In this document: piece after piece, positions 43,676 to 53,110 of the stretch
How positions within the stretch are numbered: position 1 is the stretch's first letter
Layout: every line of letters begins with the position of its first letter
DNA from: DAOPYU01 sp942493245
GTDB taxonomy: Bacteria; Sumerlaeota; Sumerlaeia; UBA8349
DNA: 64,000 nt
Assembly (NCBI GenBank): GCA_942493245.1
Contig: OW818685.1
Coordinates: forward strand, 1,240,001-1,304,000
Direction of reading: 5' to 3'
The notes under the pieces: generated by a model
Databases searched by the model: none
What the model saw: only the letters and a program-made list of their open reading frames with translations
Told to the model about the DNA's origin: nothing
Made by a program: the position numbers and the translations under genes

Positions 43676-44585
43676 TCCCGGTCCTTTCGGGCGACAGGGG
43701 ATGTTTCGACAGAAATCCCTGGATCAGCGGAATGATTTCCTCGCCCGCGTCTTCCAGTACATAGTGCCCCGCGTCCTCGAACCGATGCACTTCGGCCTTG
43801 GGAAGGAGGCGTTCCCACGTTTGCAGAAAGTGACGGTCGAACACGAAGTCCCGCAGTCCCCAGCAGATCATCACCGGGATTTTCTGATAATTCGACAGTG
43901 ACCACTCGACCCCCGACACGATATTGTATCCCGGATCGTCCGGCTTCAGGGGGATATCCTGAACAAAGCGCAAGGTCGCGATCCGGTTCGCCCACGAATC
44001 GTAGGGCGCGCGAAAGGCCTTGCTTACCTCCGATGTCATGGGACGCCGGTTCACCGCCATAAAAGTCGCGCCGAAGCTGAACGCATTGAACCCACGCACC
44101 AGAAACGCGCCAATTGGTGTGTTGCGGCAGAGCCACAAGGTCCAGGGTAACGGTTTGGTGGTGGGCAGGTGGAAGCCCGCGGTGTTCAGCGCCACCAGTC
44201 GGCGCAGCCGCTCGGGGTGGCGCATCGCCCATCCCAGGCCGATCATTCCGCCCCAGTCATGCACCACCAGCGTTACGTCGCGGGTGATCCCCAAATGCTC
44301 GAGCAGCGCCTCCAGATCGTCAATTCGCTGTTCCAACCGGTAGGCATAACGGCTGTCGTCCGGTTTGTCGGAAAAACCGCACCCGATATGGTCGGGCGCG
44401 ATGGCGCGGTACTTTCCCCGCAACGCCAGAATCACGTTCCGGTACAAAAACGACCAGCTCGGATTCCCATGCACCATCACGACCGGATCGCCCGAGCCTT
44501 CGTCCAGATAATGGTACTTCAGGCCGTTCCGATCCAGGTAATGGCTCTCAAAGGGGTACAGATTCTGGGGAACATTCGGGTGCAT
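43668..44585 (-). CDS. oleB: beta-lactone decarboxylase (haloalkane dehalogenase-like hydrolase)
   Basis: The 305-residue alpha/beta hydrolase has the oxyanion HGNPSW (about 38-43), the nucleophile elbow VVHDWGGMIG (about 104-113) with Asp in place of Ser, and the catalytic His in EDAGHYVLED (about 275-284). This Asp-nucleophile pattern with oleC-oleD downstream marks OleB, which decarboxylates the beta-lactone to a cis-olefin. ATG 44585 is chosen because the OleB fold begins at once; ATG 44633 adds 16 residues. It is the first gene of the oleB-oleC-oleD unit. OleA is not nearby. Confidence 0.88.
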   Translation of the reverse strand: MHPNVPQNLYPFESHYLDRNGLKYHYLDEGSGDPVVMVHGNPSWSFLYRNVILALRGKYRAIAPDHIGCGFSDKPDDSRYAYRLEQRIDDLEALLEHLGITRDVTLVVHDWGGMIGLGWAMRHPERLRRLVALNTAGFHLPTTKPLPWTLWLCRNTPIGAFLVRGFNAFSFGATFMAVNRRPMTSEVSKAFRAPYDSWANRIATLRFVQDIPLKPDDPGYNIVSGVEWSLSNYQKIPVMICWGLRDFVFDRHFLQTWERLLPKAEVHRFEDAGHYVLEDAGEEIIPLIQGFLSKHPLSPERTGNG

Positions 44586-44698
44586 GCCACATCCATTTCC
44601 ATATAGATGAACTCGCCCGGGATTCTCTTCCAAGCCGGGCGAAACCGCATGATAGGGAATGCCTGCGCCTCAGGCAAGCGATTTTGCCTGCCTTTCGT

Positions 44699-45175
44699 TT
44701 ACTCTATCGGGGCATAGCCCGCAATTTCTTCCTCGTACATGCGGTATGCGCACGCGTTCATTCCCAGCGATTCGTAGGTTTTTTGAGCCTTGAAGTTTTC
44801 CTCTTCCACATAGAGCCGGAAGCCGCACACGCCGCCCTCTTTTGTGGCCAGTTCCTTCAAGTACGTGCAAAGACAGCGATAGACGCCCTGACGCCGGTAG
44901 TCTGGTTCCACATACACGCTCTGGACCCACCAGAAGACCCCGCAGCGCCAGTCGCTCCATTCGTAGGTGACCATCAGCGATCCGGCCACTTTCCCCTCGT
45001 GTGTCGCCACCAGATAGAACCCCAACTCATGTTTTTCCAACAATCCGTGGACCCCTGCCCGAACCCGTTCGGGGTTCAGGGTCTTTTCTTCGGTTTCCAT
45101 TGCCATAGCGAGATTGAAACGCACAATCGTTTCGACCTCTGCCACCGTGGCTCGCCGTACCTTGAATTTTTCCAT
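44699..45175 (-). CDS. GNAT family N-acetyltransferase
   Basis: The 158-residue GNAT fold starts with VRRATVAEVETIVRFNLAM (about 5-23). The acetyl-CoA site is VQSVYVEPDYRRQGVYRCL (about 95-113), with the R-x-x-G-x-x/G loop in slightly diverged form (RRQGVY), and the C-terminal NFKAQKTYESLGM (about 132-144) is typical. It acetylates an unknown amine. The start at ATG 45175 removes 84 upstream codons that are not homologous to the family. It lies between oleB and folC on the same strand, with a gap of over 100 bases on both sides. Confidence 0.88.
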   Translation of the reverse strand: MEKFKVRRATVAEVETIVRFNLAMAMETEEKTLNPERVRAGVHGLLEKHELGFYLVATHEGKVAGSLMVTYEWSDWRCGVFWWVQSVYVEPDYRRQGVYRCLCTYLKELATKEGGVCGFRLYVEEENFKAQKTYESLGMNACAYRMYEEEIAGYAPIE

Positions 45176-45338
45176 CACTAAACCCGGCCCTCTCCTGTCA
45201 ATTTGAATCAGAACGGTCGCTAAGCGACTTACCAAAAAACCGCAGTTGAGCGTCCCTGCCAACGGATTTCCTTTCAGGCGGGCGAGACGCCCGCCCTCCC
45301 AGAAACGCCCCATAACACAAAAGACTCGTCTTCTGTCT

Positions 45339-46766
45339 TCAACGGCTGTTTTTAGGCTTAAATGCCCGCTGGGCCGGGCCAATCCCATAAAAACTTCCGG
45401 TTGCCAGCACCAACGCGTTTTCTCCACACTGTCGGACCGCTTTCAGCGCGTGTGCCGCCGCTTCCTCCGCACTTCCACACGCCTGCGCTTCGCCCAGGAA
45501 TTTTTGCGCCATTTGCGCCAGATCCCGACCGTCCAGCGCGCGCGGACTTGTGGGAGTCCACGTCACACATCGCGCCACCCGGGCTGGGCCGTGCGCAAAA
45601 GCCTGGAGCATCTCCCGGACATTCTTGTCCCCCAGAACGCCGAGCATCAGGATCACGGGGCGCCCCGGGAAGTGTTCGGCCAGCGCGCTCGAGGCCGCGT
45701 TTGCCGAGGCCGGGCAGTGCGCCCCATCTACCAGAACATCCGGTTTTGTCCCAATCACTTCGAGCCGTCCGGGAATCCGAACATTCTCCAGACCCTGACG
45801 CAACGCTTCCGGTTCGAATTCCCGCCTTTCCAGGCGGGCAAATGCATCCAGTGCGCCCAGCACGCCTTGCAGGTTCCCCAACTGGTGGTGTCCCAGGACC
45901 GGGAAATGGATACCCGACAAACGGTGTCCCCGGTAGTCCAGATCCAAGTCGAACCCCCACGTTTGGGTGGTTGCCCGAACGATGGGATTCGGTTCTTGTC
46001 CCACAAAACGCACCGGTACACCTGTTTTTCGGGCCTGTTCTTCGACCACGGCCTCCACCAGGCGCCTGCGTCGGGGCAGTTGAAACCCGACCAGCGCCTG
46101 ACCGGTTCCGGGCTTCACAATCCCGGCTTTTTCCCCCGCAATGGCCCGCAAAGTTTCGCCCAGTACCTTCTGGTGGTCAAAGCCGATTGTTGTGATCATT
46201 GCCACGCGCGCCGTCACCACGTTGGTTGTATCCAACCGTCCTCCGAGGCCGGTTTCCAGAACCACGGCATCGCATCCGGTGTGGCGGAAATGCCAGAACG
46301 CCATCGCTGTCAGGATCTCGAAGGTGGTTCGGAATCCCTCCAATTTGCTGTCTTCCGTCAGAACCAGACGAACCGCTTCAAGGGCTTCGATGAAGGCCTG
46401 CGGGGAGATCGCTTCGTTATCCACGGCGATCCGCTCGCGGAACTCGTCTATATGGGGGGAAGTGAAGGAGCCGACCCGTTGCCACCCCGCCGCGCGCAAC
46501 AGCGACACCAGCAGTCGTGTGGTCGAACCTTTTCCCTTCGTTCCCGCCACGTGGATCACCGGTACGGCCTGTTGGGGATTGCCGAGACGGTCGAGCAGAC
46601 GCCGGAACGCTTCCAGGTGCCATCCCTCTTCGTCGGTGCGCATCGGCGGGGGTTTCACCTCGTAATTCACCTGACTGAGCAGAAATGTTTCCGCCTTGGC
46701 ATAGGAGCGGATGGTGGAGGGGGCGGTGATTGCGGGAGAACAAGAAGACGATCTGAGAGAAGACAT
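45339..46766 (-). CDS. folC: folylpolyglutamate synthase / dihydrofolate synthase
   Basis: The 475-residue Mur-ligase-type enzyme adds glutamate to folates. Key features are VIHVAGTKGKGSTTRLL (P-loop, about 69-85), FTSPHIDEFRERI (about 101-113), the TFEILTAMAF block, ETGLGGRLDTTN (about 170-181), HLxG-type HHQLGN (about 292), and DGAHCPAS (about 348). It is slightly longer than typical at the N-terminus. GGAAAGC precedes the ATG. It is divergent from the lipoprotein gene at 46857. Confidence 0.93.
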   Translation of the reverse strand: MSSLRSSSCSPAITAPSTIRSYAKAETFLLSQVNYEVKPPPMRTDEEGWHLEAFRRLLDRLGNPQQAVPVIHVAGTKGKGSTTRLLVSLLRAAGWQRVGSFTSPHIDEFRERIAVDNEAISPQAFIEALEAVRLVLTEDSKLEGFRTTFEILTAMAFWHFRHTGCDAVVLETGLGGRLDTTNVVTARVAMITTIGFDHQKVLGETLRAIAGEKAGIVKPGTGQALVGFQLPRRRRLVEAVVEEQARKTGVPVRFVGQEPNPIVRATTQTWGFDLDLDYRGHRLSGIHFPVLGHHQLGNLQGVLGALDAFARLERREFEPEALRQGLENVRIPGRLEVIGTKPDVLVDGAHCPASANAASSALAEHFPGRPVILMLGVLGDKNVREMLQAFAHGPARVARCVTWTPTSPRALDGRDLAQMAQKFLGEAQACGSAEEAAAHALKAVRQCGENALVLATGSFYGIGPAQRAFKPKNSR

Positions 46767-46856
46767 GGCTGCTTTCCAATTGACACATTCTCGTGGTTAA
46801 CTTTAGGATAGAGCGCGTCGTGTGGCAACACTTTCGGACAGGAGCCTGACACTTTC

Positions 46857-47783
46857 ATGCAAAATAGATCTCTGATACGGTCCACCTTCTTGACTCGGAA
46901 CATCGGGCGCTTTGCGGGCGCCGCTCTTCTTGTCGCTCTGATTTTTCTGGCCGCCTGTTCATCCTCCAAGCCGCTCTATACGGCTTACGATGAAAGCGGA
47001 GATCCAATTCTGGTCAAACAGACGGCCCTGCATGAAGAATGGGATCTGTATCACCACTGGAAACGCGCGGCTTACGCGTTTCCGGACTTTTCCATCGCCT
47101 ACTCGATTCCCGCCGAGCGCATTTACGATCCGTCCAATCCCGAGGCCGACAAGGACGGGTATGTTCTCGCTCCGCCCCTCAATGACCGCCCGGCGGTACT
47201 GGTGACGGGCAAGGAGAAAAAAGATCTGGTGGACCAGGCGGTTCAGACTCGTGATCGGATCTCCTATGAATCCTCGGGTTTGACCATGCGCGAAGCGATG
47301 GAAAAGAAGAAGCAGGACGATAAGGCGAAAGCCAAAGCCCAGGCGCGCGCGGCCTCGCAGGATGCGGCCACGTCCGAGTCGGCTCACGCGCTTCCCATTC
47401 CTCAGTATTTGTACCTGTACTCGACAAAAAAATACACGCCGGTCTCGCTTTCCGACGATGAGAAAAGCATTGTGGCCCGGTATGGCGTGCCGGATTGTGT
47501 CCGCCCGCCCTATACCTGTCTGACGGGTGAGAAGATTACGGACTGGCTCTTCCTGAAAGACGCCGTGATGTTCCAATTCTGCGACGGACGGATCGTCTAT
47601 CAAGGCCCGATTACCGATCGCGAGATCATTCTCATGCGCTTCGGTTATCCCAACGATATCCTGCGTTTCAATTCCACCTTCGGGCCTGTTCGCGAGACTC
47701 TGGTTTATGAAAACTTCTGGAAAACCAACCAGAGTTTTTTCTCACTCAGCGACGACAAACTCACGGTCGGTGAAGAACGATAG
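46857..47783 (+). CDS. lipoprotein of unknown function (308 aa)
   Basis: A basic N-terminus and a hydrophobic segment (about 19-33) end in the lipobox FLAACSS (Cys34), so the mature protein is probably lipid-anchored. The rest is polar, with a Lys/Ala-rich helical stretch (KKKQDDKAKAKAQARAA, about 145-161) and a C-terminal module containing RYGVPDCVRPPYTCL (about 203-217) and DREIILMRFGYP (about 255-266) that resembles small lipoprotein SmpA/BamE-like regions in pattern, though this is speculative. I do not recognise a family. Confidence 0.7.
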   Translation: MQNRSLIRSTFLTRNIGRFAGAALLVALIFLAACSSSKPLYTAYDESGDPILVKQTALHEEWDLYHHWKRAAYAFPDFSIAYSIPAERIYDPSNPEADKDGYVLAPPLNDRPAVLVTGKEKKDLVDQAVQTRDRISYESSGLTMREAMEKKKQDDKAKAKAQARAASQDAATSESAHALPIPQYLYLYSTKKYTPVSLSDDEKSIVARYGVPDCVRPPYTCLTGEKITDWLFLKDAVMFQFCDGRIVYQGPITDREIILMRFGYPNDILRFNSTFGPVRETLVYENFWKTNQSFFSLSDDKLTVGEER

Positions 47784-47834
47784 TCCCCGCCGGTGGATTC
47801 GCCTCCTGACGGGGGCGATTTGCCCGGAGTAGCC

Positions 47835-48974
47835 ATGCGCGCCAGACACTTTCTCCGCTACGCGAACGCCGTGTTGTCCGGCGCCGACCGGTTGTTACCC
47901 AATGCCCGGCTCTGGGCCAGGCCGTTGCGGATGCATCTGGCCATCAATGACTTCTGCAACCTGCGTTGCCCCCATTGCCTGCGTGAGGCTCCCTCTATCA
48001 AAGTCAATCAGAACAGGTTGACGGTTGGGGATTTAAAGTTACTTGCGCCCTGGTTCCGTTCCGCCTCCTTTGTGGCGCTGGCGGGGCTGGGTGAGCCGTT
48101 TCTTCAGAACGACTTGTTCGAGATGATCGAACTGGTGCAGGCCCACGGCGCTACCCCCTCGATCATCACCAACGCCACCCTGCTCGACGAAGCGGCCTCC
48201 CAGAGGCTTGTCGGACCGCGTGGGCTGTTGGTCAATCTCTCGATAGACGCCGGAACCCCTGAAATTTTCGAGAAAGTTCGCCTCGGCGCTCGTTTTCCCG
48301 AAGTGATTGAGAACATTGATCGCCTCGTGGCCTTGCGCAGACAATCCGGCCATCCCTTTCCCGTTCTCAGTATCAACATGACCCTCCTGCGCGACACGCT
48401 GCACGAGATTCCCGCCGTGATCGAACTCGCCCGGCGGTGGGAGATCCACCATATTGTGGCGCAGACCGTCTGTTTTGTGCCGGGGCAGGATACCCGGGGG
48501 CAGGAGGTGACCAATCGCGAGGCCCAGGAGGCTCTGGCGCAGGCCGCGCCCCTGGCCGCCCGGGCCGGGGTCGAGATCCGGTATGTCCCCCTCGCCAGCG
48601 ACTACGAGACTCTGGTGCGCGATGAACAACAGAAACAGGCCTACCAGCCCAGCTATCCGTACCACTCGGTTCCCAAGTCCGTGCCCGACTCGCAACGCTT
48701 CTCCTGCCCGAATCTCTGGCATCAGTTCTTCGTTGACGTCTTCGGTAATATGACGTATTGCTGTATGGCCGATTTCGGGATTCTGGGCAATATCCGCCAA
48801 TCCCCTCCTGAACAACTCTGGAATCATCCCGACATGGTGGCCCTGCGTGAGCGGTTGCTGAAGGGGGATCCTCCTGCGGAATGCCGACGGTGCTACGCGT
48901 TGGAGCAATGGGGTAGGGGCAAAATGTGGCAAGCGTGGAAAGCGGAGTTTGGCCCCCTGAAATTGATGCCTTGA
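47835..48974 (+). CDS. radical SAM protein with SPASM-like domain
   Basis: The 379-residue protein has the radical SAM cluster CNLRCPHC (C-x3-C-x2-C, about 41-48), GLGEPFLQNDLF (the GGE-type motif, about 85-96), NATLLDEA (about 117) and LSIDAG (about 135). The C-terminus has the auxiliary cluster set: CPNLW (about 290), FGNMTYCCMADFGILGNI (about 302-319) and CRRCY (about 352). It probably modifies a peptide or protein, or maintains an unknown substrate. ATG 47835 has GGAGTAG 5 bases upstream. It follows the lipoprotein by 51 bases. Confidence 0.9.
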   Translation: MRARHFLRYANAVLSGADRLLPNARLWARPLRMHLAINDFCNLRCPHCLREAPSIKVNQNRLTVGDLKLLAPWFRSASFVALAGLGEPFLQNDLFEMIELVQAHGATPSIITNATLLDEAASQRLVGPRGLLVNLSIDAGTPEIFEKVRLGARFPEVIENIDRLVALRRQSGHPFPVLSINMTLLRDTLHEIPAVIELARRWEIHHIVAQTVCFVPGQDTRGQEVTNREAQEALAQAAPLAARAGVEIRYVPLASDYETLVRDEQQKQAYQPSYPYHSVPKSVPDSQRFSCPNLWHQFFVDVFGNMTYCCMADFGILGNIRQSPPEQLWNHPDMVALRERLLKGDPPAECRRCYALEQWGRGKMWQAWKAEFGPLKLMP

Positions 48975-49004
48975 AGTCTTTATCGGAAAATGGAGTAGTT
49001 CCCG

Positions 49005-49385
49005 ATGCAGTGCCGGATTTGCCAGAGCGAGATGGAGTGCCAACCCCGGATGGATATCACCTACCACGAGTGCCGCACTTGTGGGGGCCTGTGGCTCGGC
49101 GGGGGAGCGCTCGAGGCCATCATAGACAAAAAAATGCGAATCCCCTTTCCGAAACTTCCCGGTGAAAACACCCAGCCGTCCGGAACTCCCACCAGCCACT
49201 GTCCGAACTGTGCCGGGGGAACCCGGCTGATGGAAAAGGTGACGTACGCCACCAGCAAAGTGCGCCTGCACGGGTGCCCGGTCTGTTTCGGCCACTGGCT
49301 TACCCGAAAACAGGTGCGTCAGCTTATCAATATCGTTTCTTATCCGTTTCCGATAGGTTTGATCCGGAATCTGCTGGGCTTGTGA
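49005..49385 (+). CDS. double zinc-ribbon protein (TFIIB-type zf)
   Basis: The 126 residues contain two treble-clef zinc ribbons: CRIC...CRTCGGLWL (about 3-31) and CPNC...CPVCFGHWL (about 66-98), each with paired CxxC. The first CxxCGGLWL and the second CxxCFGHWL fit the zf-TFIIB (PF13453) family of bacterial proteins of unknown role. It starts 30 bases after the radical SAM gene and may belong to the same unit. Function unknown. Confidence 0.85.
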   Translation: MQCRICQSEMECQPRMDITYHECRTCGGLWLGGGALEAIIDKKMRIPFPKLPGENTQPSGTPTSHCPNCAGGTRLMEKVTYATSKVRLHGCPVCFGHWLTRKQVRQLINIVSYPFPIGLIRNLLGL

Positions 49386-49507
49386 CTTCGCGTTTTCTCA
49401 CGAAAATTCATAGTGTCCAGAGGCTGGATTCGGTAACATGAAGTCTGAAAGCAGGTCTCAGACGTTTGTTTCCTGTTTTCTGAATTCCGACTGAAAGACC
49501 CCCTGCA

Positions 49508-50719
49508 ATGGCCCGTTCCTCTCGCGTTCTTTCCTGCCTGTTCCCGTTGCGCCGGAGAAATTTTTTCCCGGTCGCCCTTCTTCTGGCAGCCAGTCTCTTT
49601 CTGCTTCTCACGCCTGTCTGGGCGGCCCGGGGAAAACCGGAAGTGCGCGCCCTCTGGGTGACCCGGTGGGACATTCGCACACCCGAGGATATTCGCGCCG
49701 TTGTTCGGAATGCGGTGGCGATAGGATTCAACACCCTCTATGTGCAGGTACGGGGCGAAGGCACCTGTTTTTTCCCCTCGCGTTATGAACCGTGGGCCTG
49801 GGAACTGACCGGAGGCGTGGATAAGATTGGCACCAATCCCGGTTGGGATCCCCTGGCGTTTATCATCCAGGAAGGCCACCGCGTTGGGTTGAAAGTTCAT
49901 GCCTATGTCAATGTTCTCCCGATCTGGCAACAGAAAACACCCGCTCCACGCAACTCCGGGCATGTCACGCTTACGCATCCAGACTGGATCATGGTGGATT
50001 CGCACGGACAGCGCATGGATCCCCGGAATGATGATTTCTACTCGTTTCTGAATCCAGCCAAGCCCGAAGTGCGCCAGTATCTCACCAATGTCTTCACCGA
50101 TCTGGTCAAACGGTACCGGAATCTCGACGGTATCCATTACGACTACATTCGTTACCCGGGCGAGGTGGGCGAGTACTCCTACGATCCCGTCACGCTGGCC
50201 GGATTCAAGAAGCACTCGAAAGGCGCTTCGCCCGCTCAGGCGCCCGAACTCTGGATGCGGTACCGCTGTTATCTGATCGACTACCTGCTGGCCGAGATGG
50301 GGATCAGTATCCGGAAGACCAATCCCAAACTCGAAATCTCGTCGGCCGTTATCGCCGACTATGAAACCGCGTTCAAACAGAAGGGACAGCACTGGCTCCT
50401 CTGGCCGGATCGCAATTATGTGGATACGCTTGTGCTCATGGCGTACCACTACGACATGAACCGCTACGCGCGTTTCCTCGAAACCAGTCTTGGAAAAACG
50501 ACTCGCCCCAAACGCGGACAGGTAATTATTGGCATCTGGCCCGCCCCGAAGTGGCGTGAGAAAGGGTTCACTCCCGAGTTCATGGTTCAGCAGATCAATA
50601 TGGCGCGCAACAAAGGGGCGGATGGAATAGCCATTTTCTCCTATGGCGAAATCTTTACAAACAACCAGCCCAACACCTGGGCGCAATATCTCCGGCGCTA
50701 TTGTTTTGCCACCCGTTAA
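49508..50719 (+). CDS. secreted GHL10 family glycoside hydrolase-like protein
   Basis: A signal peptide with a long hydrophobic core (about 15-40, ending WAA) precedes a GHL10/DUF187 barrel. Recognisable are VRALWVTRWDIRTPEDIRAVV (about 47-67), NTLYVQVRGEG (about 75-85), GLKVHAYVNVLP (about 125-136), the conserved DGIHYDYIRYP (about 205-215) with the likely catalytic Asp region, and a KGADGIAIFSYGE (about 370-382) strand. Members are suspected to act on polysaccharide or peptidoglycan-linked glycans. No clear ribosome binding site, and a weak GAAAGA only. Confidence 0.85.
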   Translation: MARSSRVLSCLFPLRRRNFFPVALLLAASLFLLLTPVWAARGKPEVRALWVTRWDIRTPEDIRAVVRNAVAIGFNTLYVQVRGEGTCFFPSRYEPWAWELTGGVDKIGTNPGWDPLAFIIQEGHRVGLKVHAYVNVLPIWQQKTPAPRNSGHVTLTHPDWIMVDSHGQRMDPRNDDFYSFLNPAKPEVRQYLTNVFTDLVKRYRNLDGIHYDYIRYPGEVGEYSYDPVTLAGFKKHSKGASPAQAPELWMRYRCYLIDYLLAEMGISIRKTNPKLEISSAVIADYETAFKQKGQHWLLWPDRNYVDTLVLMAYHYDMNRYARFLETSLGKTTRPKRGQVIIGIWPAPKWREKGFTPEFMVQQINMARNKGADGIAIFSYGEIFTNNQPNTWAQYLRRYCFATR

Positions 50720-50767
50720 CAGGGCGTGGTGGGTGATCCCTCTGCTATCTTGAGACAAGAGTTTCGT

Positions 50768-52780
50768 TTACCGCTTTCGCGCGATACAAGTCACGTAGTC
50801 GTGGGTGACTGCGTATGAAGCGGCGCCGGGGTGGCGTTGTGCGAGCTTGGCGAGAAACGCCCGTTCGAGTTCAGGACGTTGAGCCGGGTCCACCGCCTCG
50901 TAGAACGCCGTGCCTGCGCCCGACTTGAGGAGGTGTTCCAAGACCCCCTCCGGCGTGTCGTACCGGAACGTGATGTCGCCCTCCCACGCGCGCTGGATCT
51001 CAAAGTCAGCCTGACCGAGCAGTTCCCGGATGTGCTCTGCGTCACGGGGGAAATCGAAGGCGACCTGTCGGGACAGAACCGACGGATCCTCGGCCACCAG
51101 CTCGCCGAACAGTTCCAGCGGTTCGCGCGGAGAATTTTCCTTGTGGACAACGAAGGCCAGCCGGCCCCCGGGCGCCAGAGCCGCATGCGCCGCCGCGAAG
51201 AAGGGCGCCAGCGGGATGTACCCCAGCACCCAGCTGGAAAAGATCAGATCGAGTGGCCTCTGAGTGCGCAAGACTTCGAGGGCGTCCCCGTGGATGAATT
51301 GAACTCCCGTCAACCCTTTCGCTGACAGTCGTTGCCGGGCGACTTTCTGCATGTTTTCCGAAAGATCCACTGCCTGGAGGCTTCCCTGTGTCCCCAGCCG
51401 GGCCGAGAGGAGCGCGGTGGCGTAGCCTGTGCCGCACCCCGCTTCCAATGCCCGGGCCGCTTCCATTCCGTCGAGCTCTCGAACCAGATCCTCGATCGGT
51501 TGGGCCGCTTCGCTGAGCCAGAAGGTGTCGTAATCGGAAAAAACCGTGTCGTAGGCGGCGCGCAATTCCTCACGTCCCACCACACCGTTGGCCTCCGCCC
51601 GAATCTGGAAGAAGCGGGGAAGTGCGTGGTTCTGCGGCAGGTATTTCTCACAGAGGGACAGGGAAATTTCCGGCGGGAGGGGGACCGGACCTTCCGGGAT
51701 GTGGGGCGCCAGAATATGGCCGATGCATCCTGTCCGGGGGCGTTTGAAAACGGTCCCCATTCGGTCCAGGATGGCCGGTAGCGGTTCCCGGGTCACGTTG
51801 CCGAACGAGAGAGGGACCAGGTTGCAGGGACAGACTTCGCCACTGCCGTCCACATACAGGTGCGTCAGTCCCGCGCCGCACCCGAACGCTTTCTCTCCCT
51901 CGAGGTAGAGAAAACTGGAAAGAATCGGGAGCGACGCATCGCGCGCCACCGTATCCTGGTAATCGAGGATTCGTTGTCGGTCCACGTCCGGAAGCAACGC
52001 GTCGGCGTTGCCCTGAAGGCTGCCGGTGGCGCATGGCTCGAGCAGGTGGACTTCCAATCCGCCGGCCTCCTGAACAAAACGGAGGAACGCGAAGAAACGG
52101 TCGGGTTCGAGCAGGCGACTCGACGCGACCGTGACAACATAAGGGTACAGTCCGGCCTCGGAGGCCAGTCGCAGCGTCTCGAGGGCCGTGTCGAACGCGC
52201 CTTTTTTCCCCCGCAACCGGTCGTGCTCGGCGGGGTCGGTGGAATCCAGGCTGATGCCGACACCGAAAAGCCCGCTCTCGCGCAACGCCTGTGCCCGCTC
52301 GGTGGTCAACCCGGCGCCGGTGGTGTTCAGGCTCAGATGCGTCCGGTTGTCGAAACAGGCCACGATCTCTTCCAGGTCGGGACGCAGGAGGGGTTCGCCT
52401 CCCGAAAGCGTCACGTGGACCACGCTCATGTCCTGGAGGGCCGTGAGGGTTTTCTTGAGAACCGGCAGGGGAAGATCCACCTGACTGCGCCCGGCGTTGT
52501 AACAGTGCCAGCAGTGGTATCCGCACCGATTGGTGACAGCGAGTGTGACGGAAAAGAGTCGTCGGTCCTCGGCGCACCCCACCGCATTGAAGTTTTCGGC
52601 CAGGTTGGCGAATGCCCGGCTGGGGTAGGGGGGAAAGTGTGTGTTGATCACATACCGTCCATTGAACCGAACCGCTTTTTCATGGGCCAGATAGTCTTTG
52701 AAAAAAGTCGCCACTTGCGGGTGCATTTTATTGAAAGGAGCCTGAGTGGCCATCTGCCGAAACAAGTCATCGCCGCGCAT
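50768..52780 (-). CDS. fused radical SAM/SPASM and class I SAM-dependent methyltransferase
   Basis: The 670-residue protein has two catalytic parts. Residues about 78-380 are radical SAM with CGYHCWHC (C-x3-C-x2-C, about 86-93), LSGGEPLLRPDLE (about 125-137) and a SPASM-like set with FGCGAG and CPCNL. Residues about 410-660 are a Rossmann methyltransferase with ALEAGCGTGYATALL (about 443-457), DLSENM (about 471) and LIFSSWVLGYIPLAPF (about 510-525). The fusion joins radical chemistry and methyl transfer in one enzyme, but no precursor peptide is obvious. AAGGAG lies 9 bases before the ATG. Confidence 0.85.
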   Translation of the reverse strand: MRGDDLFRQMATQAPFNKMHPQVATFFKDYLAHEKAVRFNGRYVINTHFPPYPSRAFANLAENFNAVGCAEDRRLFSVTLAVTNRCGYHCWHCYNAGRSQVDLPLPVLKKTLTALQDMSVVHVTLSGGEPLLRPDLEEIVACFDNRTHLSLNTTGAGLTTERAQALRESGLFGVGISLDSTDPAEHDRLRGKKGAFDTALETLRLASEAGLYPYVVTVASSRLLEPDRFFAFLRFVQEAGGLEVHLLEPCATGSLQGNADALLPDVDRQRILDYQDTVARDASLPILSSFLYLEGEKAFGCGAGLTHLYVDGSGEVCPCNLVPLSFGNVTREPLPAILDRMGTVFKRPRTGCIGHILAPHIPEGPVPLPPEISLSLCEKYLPQNHALPRFFQIRAEANGVVGREELRAAYDTVFSDYDTFWLSEAAQPIEDLVRELDGMEAARALEAGCGTGYATALLSARLGTQGSLQAVDLSENMQKVARQRLSAKGLTGVQFIHGDALEVLRTQRPLDLIFSSWVLGYIPLAPFFAAAHAALAPGGRLAFVVHKENSPREPLELFGELVAEDPSVLSRQVAFDFPRDAEHIRELLGQADFEIQRAWEGDITFRYDTPEGVLEHLLKSGAGTAFYEAVDPAQRPELERAFLAKLAQRHPGAASYAVTHDYVTCIARKR

Positions 52781-53110
52781 CGTTCTGATTCTCCTTTTGA
52801 AGGGTTCGGAACCTGAAACCGCGTTCCAGAGAAAGAGAAAGCAAACGCGAAGCCAGAATTCGAGGCTATTTTAACTCTATATTCTTCAAGAATTCCAATG
52901 GGATAACTTGCGTTGACAGAGCCCGATTTTTTGCGCCTGGGCATCCAATGCTTTTGAACACGCAAAAAACGTCATTTTCATCTGAGGGAGACGCTCTGGC
53001 TCCACGCGTCTGGAAATGTGCGTGTTTCCTTGGATCTTCAGGGAAAAAACTCTGAGAGCCACGAGAGGGTCGCGAAAGAGGCTTGAAGAGGCAGAGTGTC
53101 GTTCTGCGGA
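52781..53110. other. gene-free region upstream of the rSAM-methyltransferase
   Basis: About 330 bases between the fused radical SAM gene and the CxxC gene, both on the minus strand. Open frames here have poor composition. I see no repeat or clear promoter. Confidence 0.4.
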
